The position numbers and the translations under genes were made by a program. From Promethearchaeota archaeon (GTDB taxonomy: Archaea > Asgardarchaeota > Lokiarchaeia > Sigynarchaeales > SOKP01): a DNA stretch of 64,000 bases. Shown here in pieces: positions 1 to 7,870 of this stretch. The notes under the pieces are model-generated. The model was given only the letters and a program-made list of their open reading frames with translations, was not told where the DNA came from and made no database searches. The stretch is from contig JAHPYY010000199.1 of assembly GCA_019058515.1 (NCBI GenBank), positions 1-64,000 on the forward strand. Reading direction: 5' to 3'. Position 1 is the first letter of the stretch, and the number at the start of each line of letters is the position of its first letter.

Positions 1-495
1 GTATTATTCGGACCAGACGCAAATTTAGCAGATTATGCGGAGCAATTATCGGGAATAAAAACTATTAAAATGCCAGAGAACGGTCACTGCCAAGTACACT
101 CCCAGATTAAACCCATTCACATAGAACAAGCTAGAATAGAGCATCCTAACGCATTATTACTCGTTCATCCTGAATGTATTAGGGATGTGAGAAATTTAGC
201 AGACTTTGTGGGCTCTACGGCTCAAATGTACAATAATGTTAAGAATTCGAATAACGGTGAGTTTATTATAGGGACTGAAGAAGGTTTAATGGAGAGAATG
301 GCCCAAGATTTTCCAGATAAGACTTTTTTCTCAGCAAAGGAGAGATTAATATGTTATAATATGAAGAAACATAATTTAGGATTGATCAAAATGGTTTTAA
401 CAAACTTAGACGATAAAGCATTCGAAGTTAAGGTTCCTCATAAGATTGCAAAAAGGGCTTTTGAACCAATAGAAAAGATGTTGAAATATTCTTAA
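1..495 (+). CDS. nadA: Quinolinate synthase NadA (3' part, 5' end outside window)
   Basis: This is the C-terminal 164 residues of quinolinate synthase, the 4Fe-4S enzyme that condenses iminoaspartate with dihydroxyacetone phosphate to quinolinate in NAD synthesis. The reading frame is open from base 1. Family motifs are clear: CQVHSQ, the cluster-ligand motif HPEC, VGSTAQM, GTEEGL and the last cysteine region ICYNMKKHNL, where other family members often have CPNMK. The first cluster cysteine must lie upstream of the window. The gene ends seven bases before the convergent leucine-rich-repeat gene. Identification is secure; only the N-terminus is missing. Confidence 0.95.
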   Translation, partial: VLFGPDANLADYAEQLSGIKTIKMPENGHCQVHSQIKPIHIEQARIEHPNALLLVHPECIRDVRNLADFVGSTAQMYNNVKNSNNGEFIIGTEEGLMERMAQDFPDKTFFSAKERLICYNMKKHNLGLIKMVLTNLDDKAFEVKVPHKIAKRAFEPIEKMLKYS

Positions 496-501
496 TTTAT
501 C

Positions 502-2025
502 CTAAAAAAAATTTGTAATTCTCAGCTGTTTTTTATCATCAAGAAATTTTAAGAACCCTTTAGATGGTTTACCTGCCCACAATGCATTTTTATTAAATTT
601 TGTTTCGAAATTTTCTATGTCCTCGTACTTAAAGTGGAACTCTTTCTTTAGATTTCGTATTTTTAACAACCATTTTACGAAATTTTTATACAATCTTCCG
701 TTGATACCAGCTTTAGAATGATGAGTATTTTCGTAAAATTTAACATCTTTTTCTGAATAATTTGTGTAAGTTCGGAAGTTTTGTCCCATCCAGAAAAACC
801 GGGATGTAGATTTGGAATAGCGTTTAATTCTACAACCAGTTAATTTCACTTTCTTTAAATTAGGTAGTTTATTTAAACTCTTAGGTATCTCTGTAATATT
901 AATATTTCCCGAGAGATCTATAAATTCCAAATTATTAAGCCCTTTTAACCCTTCAATCTTTTCAATGTAATTGTTTTTAAGATATATTTTCTTTAAGTTT
1001 TTTAAGATTTCAAGCCCTTTAATCTTAATAATTCTGTTATTACTTAAATCAATTTCTCCTATTTCGTCTCTGTAATCACTCAACCCTTCTATCTGTTCAA
1101 TATCTTCGATCATTTTGTTTTTAAGATTGATTTGTGAGTTTAATATTATTCCTACTAATTTTTTATCGTATGAAATTAATTTTAGGTCTAACTCATCGTA
1201 GTTGATTTGAGCTTTATTTAGAAACTTTAGTAGAGGGAAGCTTCTATGGTTCTTATATTTCTTAAAGATTAGTTCTACAAAATCTTGCCTTAATAATTTG
1301 GGTATTTTTTCAACGACTTTCAATATTATTAAGTATTTATATTTAAAACGAAATCTGTTCACAAAAATGGTAGTGAGCTGTTTAATTTGTTTAAAGGATC
1401 CAGGTTCTTCTACATTTTTTAAAAAATAGATTATTTTACGAGCGTACTCGTCAATACTAGGAAAATCTATATTAAGAAGCATACTTTCAAACTCATCTTC
1501 AGTAAGGTAAGACAGATATCCATTTTGGGTTAAATATGTTATAACTGTTGGGTGACCTGTAGCGTATCTAATTGCAATTTCTTCTTTAAATTTCTGCCGA
1601 GCAACGGGATCTCCAGCGTCACTAAGAGCTTTTAATAAGGGAAAAGCGAGATTTCGATGGAGAATCCTAGTATCATAATTGTTTTCTGCCCAAGCTTGTA
1701 TGTTCGAGCAATGGCCCCAAAATTCTGTTTCTGAAGGAACCTTTCCATGGTCTCTTTCCATTGTACGGTCAAGTTTAGAAGCAACTTCATCAATTGAATT
1801 TATTTCATCATAATCTCTAATCTTGTTTACAGGAATATTAATTAATAAATACATACACTGCCTAAACAAACGATTATTAACATAAATATTAGTTCTGCCA
1901 CCTTCCAGCTTAAGTTTGAGAGATTGATTGATCTTATATTCCTTTTTTTGGATGTATTGCCTAATTGATAATGTAAAGGTTATTATAATTACACAGGCGA
2001 AAATTATTATCCGATTGAAAATCAT
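502..2025 (-). CDS. Membrane-anchored leucine-rich-repeat protein
   Basis: A 507-residue protein of unknown role. Residues 4-25 are a hydrophobic stretch followed by basic residues, which suggests a signal anchor. Residues about 100-300 look like irregular helical (HEAT-like) repeats. Residues about 320-405 hold at least four SDS22-type leucine-rich repeats, for example IGEIDLSNNRIIKIKGLEIL and LEFIDLSGNINITEIPKSL. The C-terminal 100 residues are basic and aromatic without a recognised domain. SDS22-type repeats normally bind other proteins, so an adaptor role is an inference. It is convergent with nadA and divergent from the exported protein at 2241. Confidence 0.75.
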   Translation of the reverse strand: MIFNRIIIFACVIIITFTLSIRQYIQKKEYKINQSLKLKLEGGRTNIYVNNRLFRQCMYLLINIPVNKIRDYDEINSIDEVASKLDRTMERDHGKVPSETEFWGHCSNIQAWAENNYDTRILHRNLAFPLLKALSDAGDPVARQKFKEEIAIRYATGHPTVITYLTQNGYLSYLTEDEFESMLLNIDFPSIDEYARKIIYFLKNVEEPGSFKQIKQLTTIFVNRFRFKYKYLIILKVVEKIPKLLRQDFVELIFKKYKNHRSFPLLKFLNKAQINYDELDLKLISYDKKLVGIILNSQINLKNKMIEDIEQIEGLSDYRDEIGEIDLSNNRIIKIKGLEILKNLKKIYLKNNYIEKIEGLKGLNNLEFIDLSGNINITEIPKSLNKLPNLKKVKLTGCRIKRYSKSTSRFFWMGQNFRTYTNYSEKDVKFYENTHHSKAGINGRLYKNFVKWLLKIRNLKKEFHFKYEDIENFETKFNKNALWAGKPSKGFLKFLDDKKQLRITNFF

Positions 2026-2240
2026 ACTCAGACAGGGGAGATTTTTGTTTGGAAAAAGATAAGATCTCTTCCTATCAAACCTATAAAAAGTAATCTAAAA
2101 GGAAGATACTAATAGATTTTATAGTTTTAACCTAGAATATAAGTCAATCATAATTTACTCTCAGAAAAATTCTTCAAACTTAAATTATTTAAATCATAAA
2201 TACGAATTTGAATTAATAGTATAAGGATATTTATTTTAAA

Positions 2241-3548
2241 ATGAAAAAAGTCTACATAATTTTCGTTATAATTATTATTAGTTTAATTACTATAGGTGCA
2301 CTTATATTAACGGGAATTCTGCCACTTATCTTTGTATCTTATGAACAAAAAGTAATCGGAGATACCGAGAATCCTGTAATGAATGGTTCGTGGTGGGGCG
2401 TAAATAATGTAAAAATTGTGTCTTCAGGAGATAAAGTATTTACTTATACCTTAACAGGAATTAATCCACCATGGACTATTAATTTATTTTCAAAAGAAAG
2501 CAATCAAGAATGGGAAGCAGGTGAAAATATAGATTATATATCAAGACCTCCTGCTCTATTAATTGATTCTAATAACTACATACATTTAATAGCTTTTCGA
2601 TCGTTTTTTGATGCTTCAGAGCATGATGGACAATTAATCCATATTAAATTTGACAACGCCAACTCTGTATCTGGTTCCTATTCTACGACAGAAATAACTC
2701 CAGATTGGCGTTCAATTGGAGCTCTTCCATCTACTTATTCAACATATTTTTTTGGTGCTTCTATCGGAGTCAATGATGAAATAGTTGTAGTTTATGCTAA
2801 CACTTTTGGACTACAGGCAGAAACTTATTCATTAGGTGCAAGGATTTTCGACCCTAATACTGAAAATTGGACTTACGATGATGTTGCGACGAATTTAGAT
2901 GCTCGATATGCCTATCCTCATGTATTTGTAACCGAAAATTATTATCATGTAGTTGCTATCGAGGATGAATATGACGAAAATATTCCAGACCCCGGACATC
3001 CTTTTAGATTTGGAGAAATCAGATATTTTTCTAAGTTAAAATCAGAATCTAAATGGGATATGGAATCCATAATCAATCTCAAGGATCAATATGATGTAGA
3101 GGATATTTTGGAAAGATATCTAAATCCATGTGATCTCTACATAGATTCTCATGATGTAGTACACTTAACTTATCGATATCACGATGAAGCGGATAACATT
3201 ATTGCATACCATAGCTGGAAAATGGAAGATTCAACCGATTGGAATTCTGAAAGGATTTCAATTATTACTAGTTATGAATGGATTCGTATATGGGAAAGAA
3301 CTGATGGAAAATTATTCTACATCTGCTCTGAATCGGATGGTCAAATCTACATAATGTCTTTAGGTTCACAAATGCGCTATTTAGTATCTAGTTTAAATAA
3401 TCCTTACGATCAGAGTCCAACTCCATTCATTACTACTGTAGCTGGGGGAACTGATATTGGGAATCAAGTCCTCATGGTTATTTATTCAGCAGAGGAGATA
3501 GCCGAAGCAACTTCTATCTCTATAGACATGTCTACTATATTATTTTAA
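2241..3548 (+). CDS. Exported beta-rich protein with N-terminal membrane anchor
   Basis: A 435-residue protein. Residues 4-31 form a long hydrophobic segment after a short basic start (MKKVY), a signal peptide or membrane anchor. The rest is rich in Trp, Tyr, Asp and Ser with alternating short hydrophobic strands and recurring phrases such as IDSNNYIHLIAF, IDSHDVVHLTYRY and HVFVTENYYHVVAI, resembling blades of a beta-propeller or sialidase-like fold. No catalytic motif is recognised. It probably sits outside the cell as a surface binding protein. The function is unknown and the propeller assignment is inference from the repeated phrases. Confidence 0.65.
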   Translation: MKKVYIIFVIIIISLITIGALILTGILPLIFVSYEQKVIGDTENPVMNGSWWGVNNVKIVSSGDKVFTYTLTGINPPWTINLFSKESNQEWEAGENIDYISRPPALLIDSNNYIHLIAFRSFFDASEHDGQLIHIKFDNANSVSGSYSTTEITPDWRSIGALPSTYSTYFFGASIGVNDEIVVVYANTFGLQAETYSLGARIFDPNTENWTYDDVATNLDARYAYPHVFVTENYYHVVAIEDEYDENIPDPGHPFRFGEIRYFSKLKSESKWDMESIINLKDQYDVEDILERYLNPCDLYIDSHDVVHLTYRYHDEADNIIAYHSWKMEDSTDWNSERISIITSYEWIRIWERTDGKLFYICSESDGQIYIMSLGSQMRYLVSSLNNPYDQSPTPFITTVAGGTDIGNQVLMVIYSAEEIAEATSISIDMSTILF

Positions 3549-3618
3549 CCTTCTTCTTTTTTTTATAATAAGGAATATAATCTTAATCAAAATAAGGAAA
3601 AGAAAATTAGCTTCTGAT

Positions 3619-4509
3619 TTAAATTTCTGAGAGTCTATTTAAGTTTACTTCTAATCTACCTCCACTTAAAATTGCTTCCTTTAGTTGCTTTCCTTCGTTT
3701 GAAAGAATAAGCATTTCTGATTGAGCGACACCTTCCATTAATATCTCTCTTTCAAGATCCAAAAAGCCTATTTCGATAGCGTTTTTAATAATAAGGTTTA
3801 AAACCAATAATTGAAATTGAGACTGAATTGCTTTCCATATTAAACCCATCTCTTTGAGTTGATTAGTTATTTCTTTAGCCAACACATCCAAATTATAGGT
3901 TTTTTCGTAAATTCCTTCTTGAATATGTATAATTTCGTCAATTAACTTGTCTCTAATTAATCTAAGTGTAGTAGTGCCAAGCAAATCTTCTTCATGGAAA
4001 AAGAAATCGCTTTTACCTCGTTTAATTAAATAAAACCCAAATTCATTTGTTATTAATTTATGCTTAGCTAAATAATTAATAGCTTCGCGTGGGACCTGAA
4101 ATGCTTCGCAAAAGTGATCGAGATCCAATTTATAGCCCGAGAACGCTTGACTTGTCGCTAATGTGAAATGCCAATAAGTTTTAGCAAATTTACCTTGACC
4201 TAAAATAGAATTATAGAATATATAAAAAAGAGACATACAAAGATCTCTATCGTGTTGTAGTTTAAAGAAGTTCTCCCCTATCTTAGATACAATTCTTACA
4301 ATTTGAATTATAAAACGATTGTGTAAACCAATTTCTTTGTAAAATCTTATTAAATTGTCTAATCTTTTGACATTTCCCTTAAATTCATTTATAATATATA
4401 CCTCATCCTTTAACTTTAAGGGAGTTTCTCCCAATTTCTCTACTCCATTTTCTGTAATTATGTAATGACGGTACATTTTATTGGTTTTTTTATCTGGAAT
4501 TAATTTCAA
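3619..4509 (-). CDS. C-terminal part of a frameshifted winged-helix regulator
   Basis: A 296-residue open frame whose first 30 residues (LIPDKKTNKMYRHYIITE, then NGVEKLGE) read as the wing and closing strand of a winged helix. The DNA-recognition half is in the other frame immediately upstream (4512-4712). A -1 shift at the A-run near 4520 (mRNA reading AGAGAAAAGGAAAU) joins the two into continuous HLKSHREKGNVELKLIP. The remainder is alpha-helical with no recognised ligand domain; its end looks like a second small helical or winged domain. Either a real single-base loss, programmed frameshifting or a homopolymer read error explains it. Together the two pieces would make a protein of about 360 residues. 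Confidence 0.6.
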   Translation of the reverse strand: MKLIPDKKTNKMYRHYIITENGVEKLGETPLKLKDEVYIINEFKGNVKRLDNLIRFYKEIGLHNRFIIQIVRIVSKIGENFFKLQHDRDLCMSLFYIFYNSILGQGKFAKTYWHFTLATSQAFSGYKLDLDHFCEAFQVPREAINYLAKHKLITNEFGFYLIKRGKSDFFFHEEDLLGTTTLRLIRDKLIDEIIHIQEGIYEKTYNLDVLAKEITNQLKEMGLIWKAIQSQFQLLVLNLIIKNAIEIGFLDLEREILMEGVAQSEMLILSNEGKQLKEAILSGGRLEVNLNRLSEI

Positions 4510-4511
4510 TT

Positions 4512-4712
4512 CTACATTTCCTTTTCTCTGTGAGATTTTAGGTGATTTGAAACTGTAGATCTACTTAGATTCGAATATTTTATTAACTGAGTAAATCTTT
4601 GAGGTCCTAAATAGCTTAAAATGAATAAAATCCTTCTACTATTATCTTCGATACTGCTAGCTTTTAAAAGTAGCTCATTTTTCAGTTTTTTAGATTTATC
4701 CCAACTTTCCAT
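4512..4712 (-). CDS. N-terminal winged-helix part of the frameshifted regulator
   Basis: This frame encodes an ArsR/MarR-like helix-turn-helix (RILFILSYLGPQRFTQLIKY followed by SNLSRSTVSNHLKSHREK) and stops at TAG just after the recognition helix. The frame is open up to 4850, but I place the start at the ATG at 4712 (MESWDKSKK), because the upstream extension is hydrophobic, low in charge and does not look like part of a winged-helix protein. Without the frameshift the product would lack its wing and be unlikely to fold. It belongs with the frame at 3619-4509 and would be an archaeal transcription regulator. Confidence 0.55.
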   Translation of the reverse strand: MESWDKSKKLKNELLLKASSIEDNSRRILFILSYLGPQRFTQLIKYSNLSRSTVSNHLKSHREKEM

Positions 4713-4985
4713 AATATTAATGAAGAAATTCATTGATAAATAGTTATACTTTTTTAGAGTGATCGAACCGAAATTATAGTGAAATATATAATTCTTAAAA
4801 AAAAGTATGGATTTACTATAATGAGAAATTGGTACTATCAATAGTTGCATTTAACTAAGATTAACGAATTGTAGTTAAACATAAATATCATTACGAATTC
4901 TTATAAAACGGAGCAATAAATTACTCCCCATCATTAAACAACTATTTAATTATATTAAATTAATTTTTTAAATTTAATTCAACAT

Positions 4986-5186
4986 ATGGTAATTGAAAAC
5001 CCAAACTTGTTGGAAAGAATTAAGTTAATTGAAATTAGATTAGATCGCATTGAAAATCGTATAGATTCGCTTGAAAGATTATTAAATAGAAGACCATTAA
5101 CCCCTTCACCATATCCCGAACCTATTAAGCCTCCTCCAGATCCTCACCGACCTCCAGGAGATCCTCCCGAGCCATTCCGATTTTAG
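4986..5186 (+). CDS. Small coiled-coil protein with proline-rich tail
   Basis: A 66-residue protein in two parts. Residues 1-35 form a heptad-like amphipathic helix (LLERIKLIEIRLDRIENRID, then SLERLL), a likely coiled-coil oligomerisation segment. Residues 36-66 are strikingly rich in proline (PPPDPHRPPGDPPEPF). Short proline-rich tails of this kind in eukaryotes bind profilin, SH3 or WW domains. Asgard archaea encode profilins that interact with polyproline, so a profilin-type partner is a reasonable but untested guess. No homologous family is recognised. The gene has its own AT-rich upstream region and almost no leader. Confidence 0.6.
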   Translation: MVIENPNLLERIKLIEIRLDRIENRIDSLERLLNRRPLTPSPYPEPIKPPPDPHRPPGDPPEPFRF

Positions 5187-5287
5187 CAAATTTTAAACTT
5201 CAGTATAATCTAAATGATGACAGTATTTAAAATCCAATTCAAATTTCTATCAAATATAACTAATTAAATATTAAGAGTTAACGGAAA

Positions 5288-5542
5288 ATGACGGAATATA
5301 GATTTAGACTGACTGGGGTACCACCAGACCAAGCTGTTAAGCTGATTGAGCTTGATCCGAACCAAAATGTGGCTGATATTAAAAAGAATGTTCAGCGAGA
5401 GTACAAATTGAATCCAATATTGGCAATTCAGTTTATTTTTAAAGGAAAGGTGCTTCCTGATAATCTTAAATTCGCAAAGGTAGGAATCCACCCTAAGAAA
5501 GACGTTATCACTGTTATGGCTACTCAAGCGGGTGGAAATTAA
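5288..5542 (+). CDS. Ubiquitin-like protein with C-terminal Gly-Gly-Asn
   Basis: An 84-residue single-domain protein that follows the beta-grasp ubiquitin pattern: a first strand and turn (YRFRLTGVPP), a second strand (VKLIELD), a helix starting NVADIKKNVQ, then IQFIFKGKVLPDNLKFAKVG matching the ubiquitin IFAGKQLEDGRTL region, and a last strand VITVMATQ. It ends AGGN, so a single Asn follows the di-glycine. Ubiquitin-type proteins need the C-terminal Gly exposed, so trimming by a protease such as the RPN11-like protein at 8674 is predicted. Relation to ubiquitin, SAMP or URM1 cannot be settled by eye. No E1 or E2 is present in the window. Confidence 0.8.
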   Translation: MTEYRFRLTGVPPDQAVKLIELDPNQNVADIKKNVQREYKLNPILAIQFIFKGKVLPDNLKFAKVGIHPKKDVITVMATQAGGN

Positions 5543-5568
5543 ATCAACGACAGCTTGTGAATTAATTA

Positions 5569-5590
5569 TTTATTTTTTTGTCTTTTTTTA
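5569..5590 (+). terminator. T-rich archaeal terminator after the ubiquitin-like gene
   Basis: Two runs of seven T in a T-rich stretch begin 27 bases after the stop codon of the ubiquitin-like gene. Archaeal RNA polymerase terminates at such oligo-T tracts without needing a hairpin. Confidence 0.5.
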
Positions 5591-5658
5591 TTAATTTCAA
5601 TAATAATCAAATAACAATTCATTAGTTCAAGATTTTTCTCTTTTATTAAGTAAGAACA

Positions 5659-5668
5659 ATATATATAG
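5659..5668 (+). promoter_or_regulatory. TATA box upstream of the candidate selenoprotein gene
   Basis: AATATATATA is a good archaeal TATA box. Transcription would start about 25 bases downstream, leaving a leader of roughly 60 bases before the ATG at 5752. Confidence 0.4.
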
Positions 5669-5751
5669 TGATAGAAGCATTTATCATCTAAAAAGACCAA
5701 GGTGAATATTAAATAGAATTACATTTCTCTGAAAAAGCGATTAATTTTATC

Positions 5752-6096
5752 ATGAAGCAAAACCAAACCAATTTCGAAGCACATAGGGAGAAATTAGTAG
5801 TCGTTCTATTCTTCCACTCCACAAGTTCGTGAACAATGGCATTTTGTGGAAATGTGGTTGAATTAGTAGAAGAATCAAAAGTAATTAAAGATGAAGATTT
5901 CATAAAATGGACTAACACCAATTTAAAAAATAATGATAAAACGAAAAACCTTAAAATAGAAGTTTATGTAGAAAAACAAATCATTCCTGAATTAGAAGAG
6001 AAACCAATGACCTTAATTGACGCTGCTATAGGAACAGTACAAGGAGAAGAAATTGGTATGTTGCATTTAAAAAAAAGCTCAAATGTATACGGATAG
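5752..6096 (+). CDS. Candidate selenoprotein, thioredoxin-like fold (in-frame TGA at 5830-5832)
   Basis: Read through one TGA, this frame gives 114 residues. The first part (FEAHREKLVVVLFFHSTSS) has the helix, central strand and catalytic loop pattern of thioredoxin or peroxiredoxin folds. The TGA is codon 27, exactly where a catalytic Cys would sit, and is followed by TMAFC and a helix (GNVVELVEES), giving U-x4-C. The second part continues as alternating strands and helices without lesions. A SECIS-like hairpin begins four bases after the TAG stop. Lokiarchaea are known to have a selenocysteine system with eukaryote-like features, so Sec insertion is the best explanation. The substrate is unknown. 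The alternative is a nonsense-mutated redox gene. Confidence 0.7.
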
Positions 6097-6097
6097 A

Positions 6098-6138
6098 AAA
6101 ATGACCAAGCTTTAAAAACTAGAGAAAGTTTGGGATTT
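6098..6138 (+). promoter_or_regulatory. SECIS element, eukaryote-like, in the 3' UTR
   Basis: The RNA reads AUGA (6101-6104), CCAAGCUUU (6105-6113), an 11-base loop AAAAACUAGAG (6114-6124), AAAGUUUGG (6125-6133), GA (6134-6135). The two nine-base arms pair completely with one G-U. AUGA opposite GA forms the tandem sheared G-A core of a kink-turn, and the apical loop begins with a run of A. These are the defining features of eukaryotic SECIS elements. A short AAA/UUU extension closes below the core, and AUACGGA (6087-6093) can pair with UCCGUGU (6161-6167). It lies just downstream of the gene with the in-frame TGA. Confidence 0.7.
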
Positions 6139-6168
6139 GCGGTTGCACCCGTTTTACATGTCCGTGTC

Positions 6169-6807
6169 TTAATTGAAGTTTCTATGTAGAAGAATGGCTA
6201 CTCTCTTTCCAAGGTTTCTAGCAATGGTAGCCCCAAGTTCATCTGTTTCTTCCTTCCGTAAGAATTCTTTTCTTCCGTATTTCTGCAAACTTGTAATGGG
6301 TATATTCTGTTCCAATACAGGATTGCCTAATGCTCCAACAACTACCATCCCTTGAATCAATCCGAAATTTACTAAATCCGAGATGACTCCGCCGTTACCC
6401 CCATTTCGAGTACCTTGAGCTACAAGAGGGGCAATTAGTTTGTCTTTAAGCAGGTAATTATTCATCTTCCAGGGACGAGAACGATCAATCATTAGTTTTA
6501 ATTGAGCAGAAATACTTCCAAAATAGGAAGGGGATGCTATTAATATAGCATTTGAATCAAACAATTCTGCTTCAAGTTTTTTAAGATCATCGTTTTTCGA
6601 TAACGGACACTCGTAAGGATCTCTTAAACATTGATCGCAACCATTGCAAGGTTGGATTTTATAATCAGAAATAAATAACTTCTTAACCTCGAAATCATTT
6701 GAGATTTCTTTAATACCCTCAATTGCATTGTCAATTAAAAAATTGCAGCTTCTAGATTTTCGAGGGGATCCTATAATTAACGAAATTTTTTTAGCCATAA
6801 ACATCAC
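6169..6807 (-). CDS. Flavodoxin-like NAD(P)H-dependent FMN/iron-sulfur flavoprotein
   Basis: A 212-residue member of the NADPH-dependent FMN reductase/iron-sulfur flavoprotein family. The FMN phosphate loop is IIGSPRKSRSCN near residue 12, followed by a cysteine cluster (PCNGCDQCLRDPYECP) typical of Isf proteins that carry a 4Fe-4S cluster, then SPSYFGSISAQLKLMIDRS, the family's flavin-contact segment. It probably moves electrons between a reduced cofactor and a soluble acceptor. It starts at MMFMAKK; the second or third Met is equally possible. It converges on the candidate selenoprotein gene, and its stop lies only 31 bases beyond the SECIS core. Confidence 0.85.
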   Translation of the reverse strand: MMFMAKKISLIIGSPRKSRSCNFLIDNAIEGIKEISNDFEVKKLFISDYKIQPCNGCDQCLRDPYECPLSKNDDLKKLEAELFDSNAILIASPSYFGSISAQLKLMIDRSRPWKMNNYLLKDKLIAPLVAQGTRNGGNGGVISDLVNFGLIQGMVVVGALGNPVLEQNIPITSLQKYGRKEFLRKEETDELGATIARNLGKRVAILLHRNFN

Positions 6808-6899
6808 ATATTTTGAAATGAAAAAAGATAGTTAATTATTAACTATTATTATCTTAGAATAATATAAACAGTTTTTAACCAATTCGAATAATTAGTAAA

Positions 6900-7823
6900 C
6901 TACAAACCGCGGTAAAATTCAGGACGTAATATATTTGGATTCGAGATGCCCTTCTTAATAACTTTAATTATCTTCTGTTTATCTCTTTCTAATACGCCTT
7001 TAATTGGCAAGTAATTACTCGCGTGGTTGCTCCTGAACACGCAATTAGCATTTTTGTTTTGGAAATTTATGTTTTCCATAAAAATAAGTAATTCCTCGAG
7101 TATTTCAGTTGCGTTCATTTCGTTGAATTCTCCTCGGATCTTTTGATTGAATATTTCTGTACCTGAAGGAACCATTAACGACAGAAATGCTATATACCAT
7201 ATTCTCTCGTCCATTGGACAAATCTCATTTACTAAATCAGCAGATTCTTCAGCATGCGTTCTGGATAATTCGTGATTATTTGTACCTCCAAGTCCGTTAA
7301 TAAATGTCGCTGATAACATAATATTTGCTTCCATTAAGCGTTTTGACGCCTTAATGTAATCTTGCTTAGTTGCGTGCTTGTCTATTCGTTCTAATAATGC
7401 GTTGTATCCCGATTCGAATCCTACATATGCAATTCTCAACCCTGCTTTAGATAATTCCTCCAATTGATTAGGAGCTTTTTTTAATATATCTTTTGCATGA
7501 GCGTAAACAGCGCACCTTTCAAGACGAGGAAATAGCTCATAGGCATAGTTAATCGTAGTAAGTAATTTTTCAGGAGGAGTTACCATTGCGTTTCCGTCTA
7601 AAAAGAAAATTCTTCGTACTCCTGGTCCGTATATCTTACGGGCAATATCTAAATCTATTTTGACATCTTCTATATCCCTTATTTTAAAATTTTTCCTAAG
7701 ATTTGAAACGCAAAAAGCACACTTATAAGTGCATCCTTCAGTTAATTGAATTAAAAGCGAGCGAGCTTCGCTGGGAGGTCTGAAAACAGGTTCACAATAA
7801 TATATTTGTTTATGTAAAACCAT
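6900..7823 (-). CDS. Radical SAM enzyme
   Basis: A 307-residue radical SAM protein. The cluster motif is CTYKCAFC (C-x3-C-x2-C) near residue 31. FLDGNAMVTPPEKLL and YVGFESGYNALLERI match the strand-loop positions that bind SAM and substrate in COG1032-type enzymes. No B12-binding or extra-cluster domain is attached. It resembles the protein at 14673-15599 in layout, including the LRDGN/GGNP-type strand, the ESG motif and an INGLGG/LGLGG segment, so the two are paralogues. The substrate is unknown. It is transcribed after the zinc-finger gene with about 50 bases between. Confidence 0.85.
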   Translation of the reverse strand: MVLHKQIYYCEPVFRPPSEARSLLIQLTEGCTYKCAFCVSNLRKNFKIRDIEDVKIDLDIARKIYGPGVRRIFFLDGNAMVTPPEKLLTTINYAYELFPRLERCAVYAHAKDILKKAPNQLEELSKAGLRIAYVGFESGYNALLERIDKHATKQDYIKASKRLMEANIMLSATFINGLGGTNNHELSRTHAEESADLVNEICPMDERIWYIAFLSLMVPSGTEIFNQKIRGEFNEMNATEILEELLIFMENINFQNKNANCVFRSNHASNYLPIKGVLERDKQKIIKVIKKGISNPNILRPEFYRGL

Positions 7824-7870
7824 TTTGGATAGATTTGTGAAGTTTTTTTAAGAAAAAGCGTATTTAAAGT

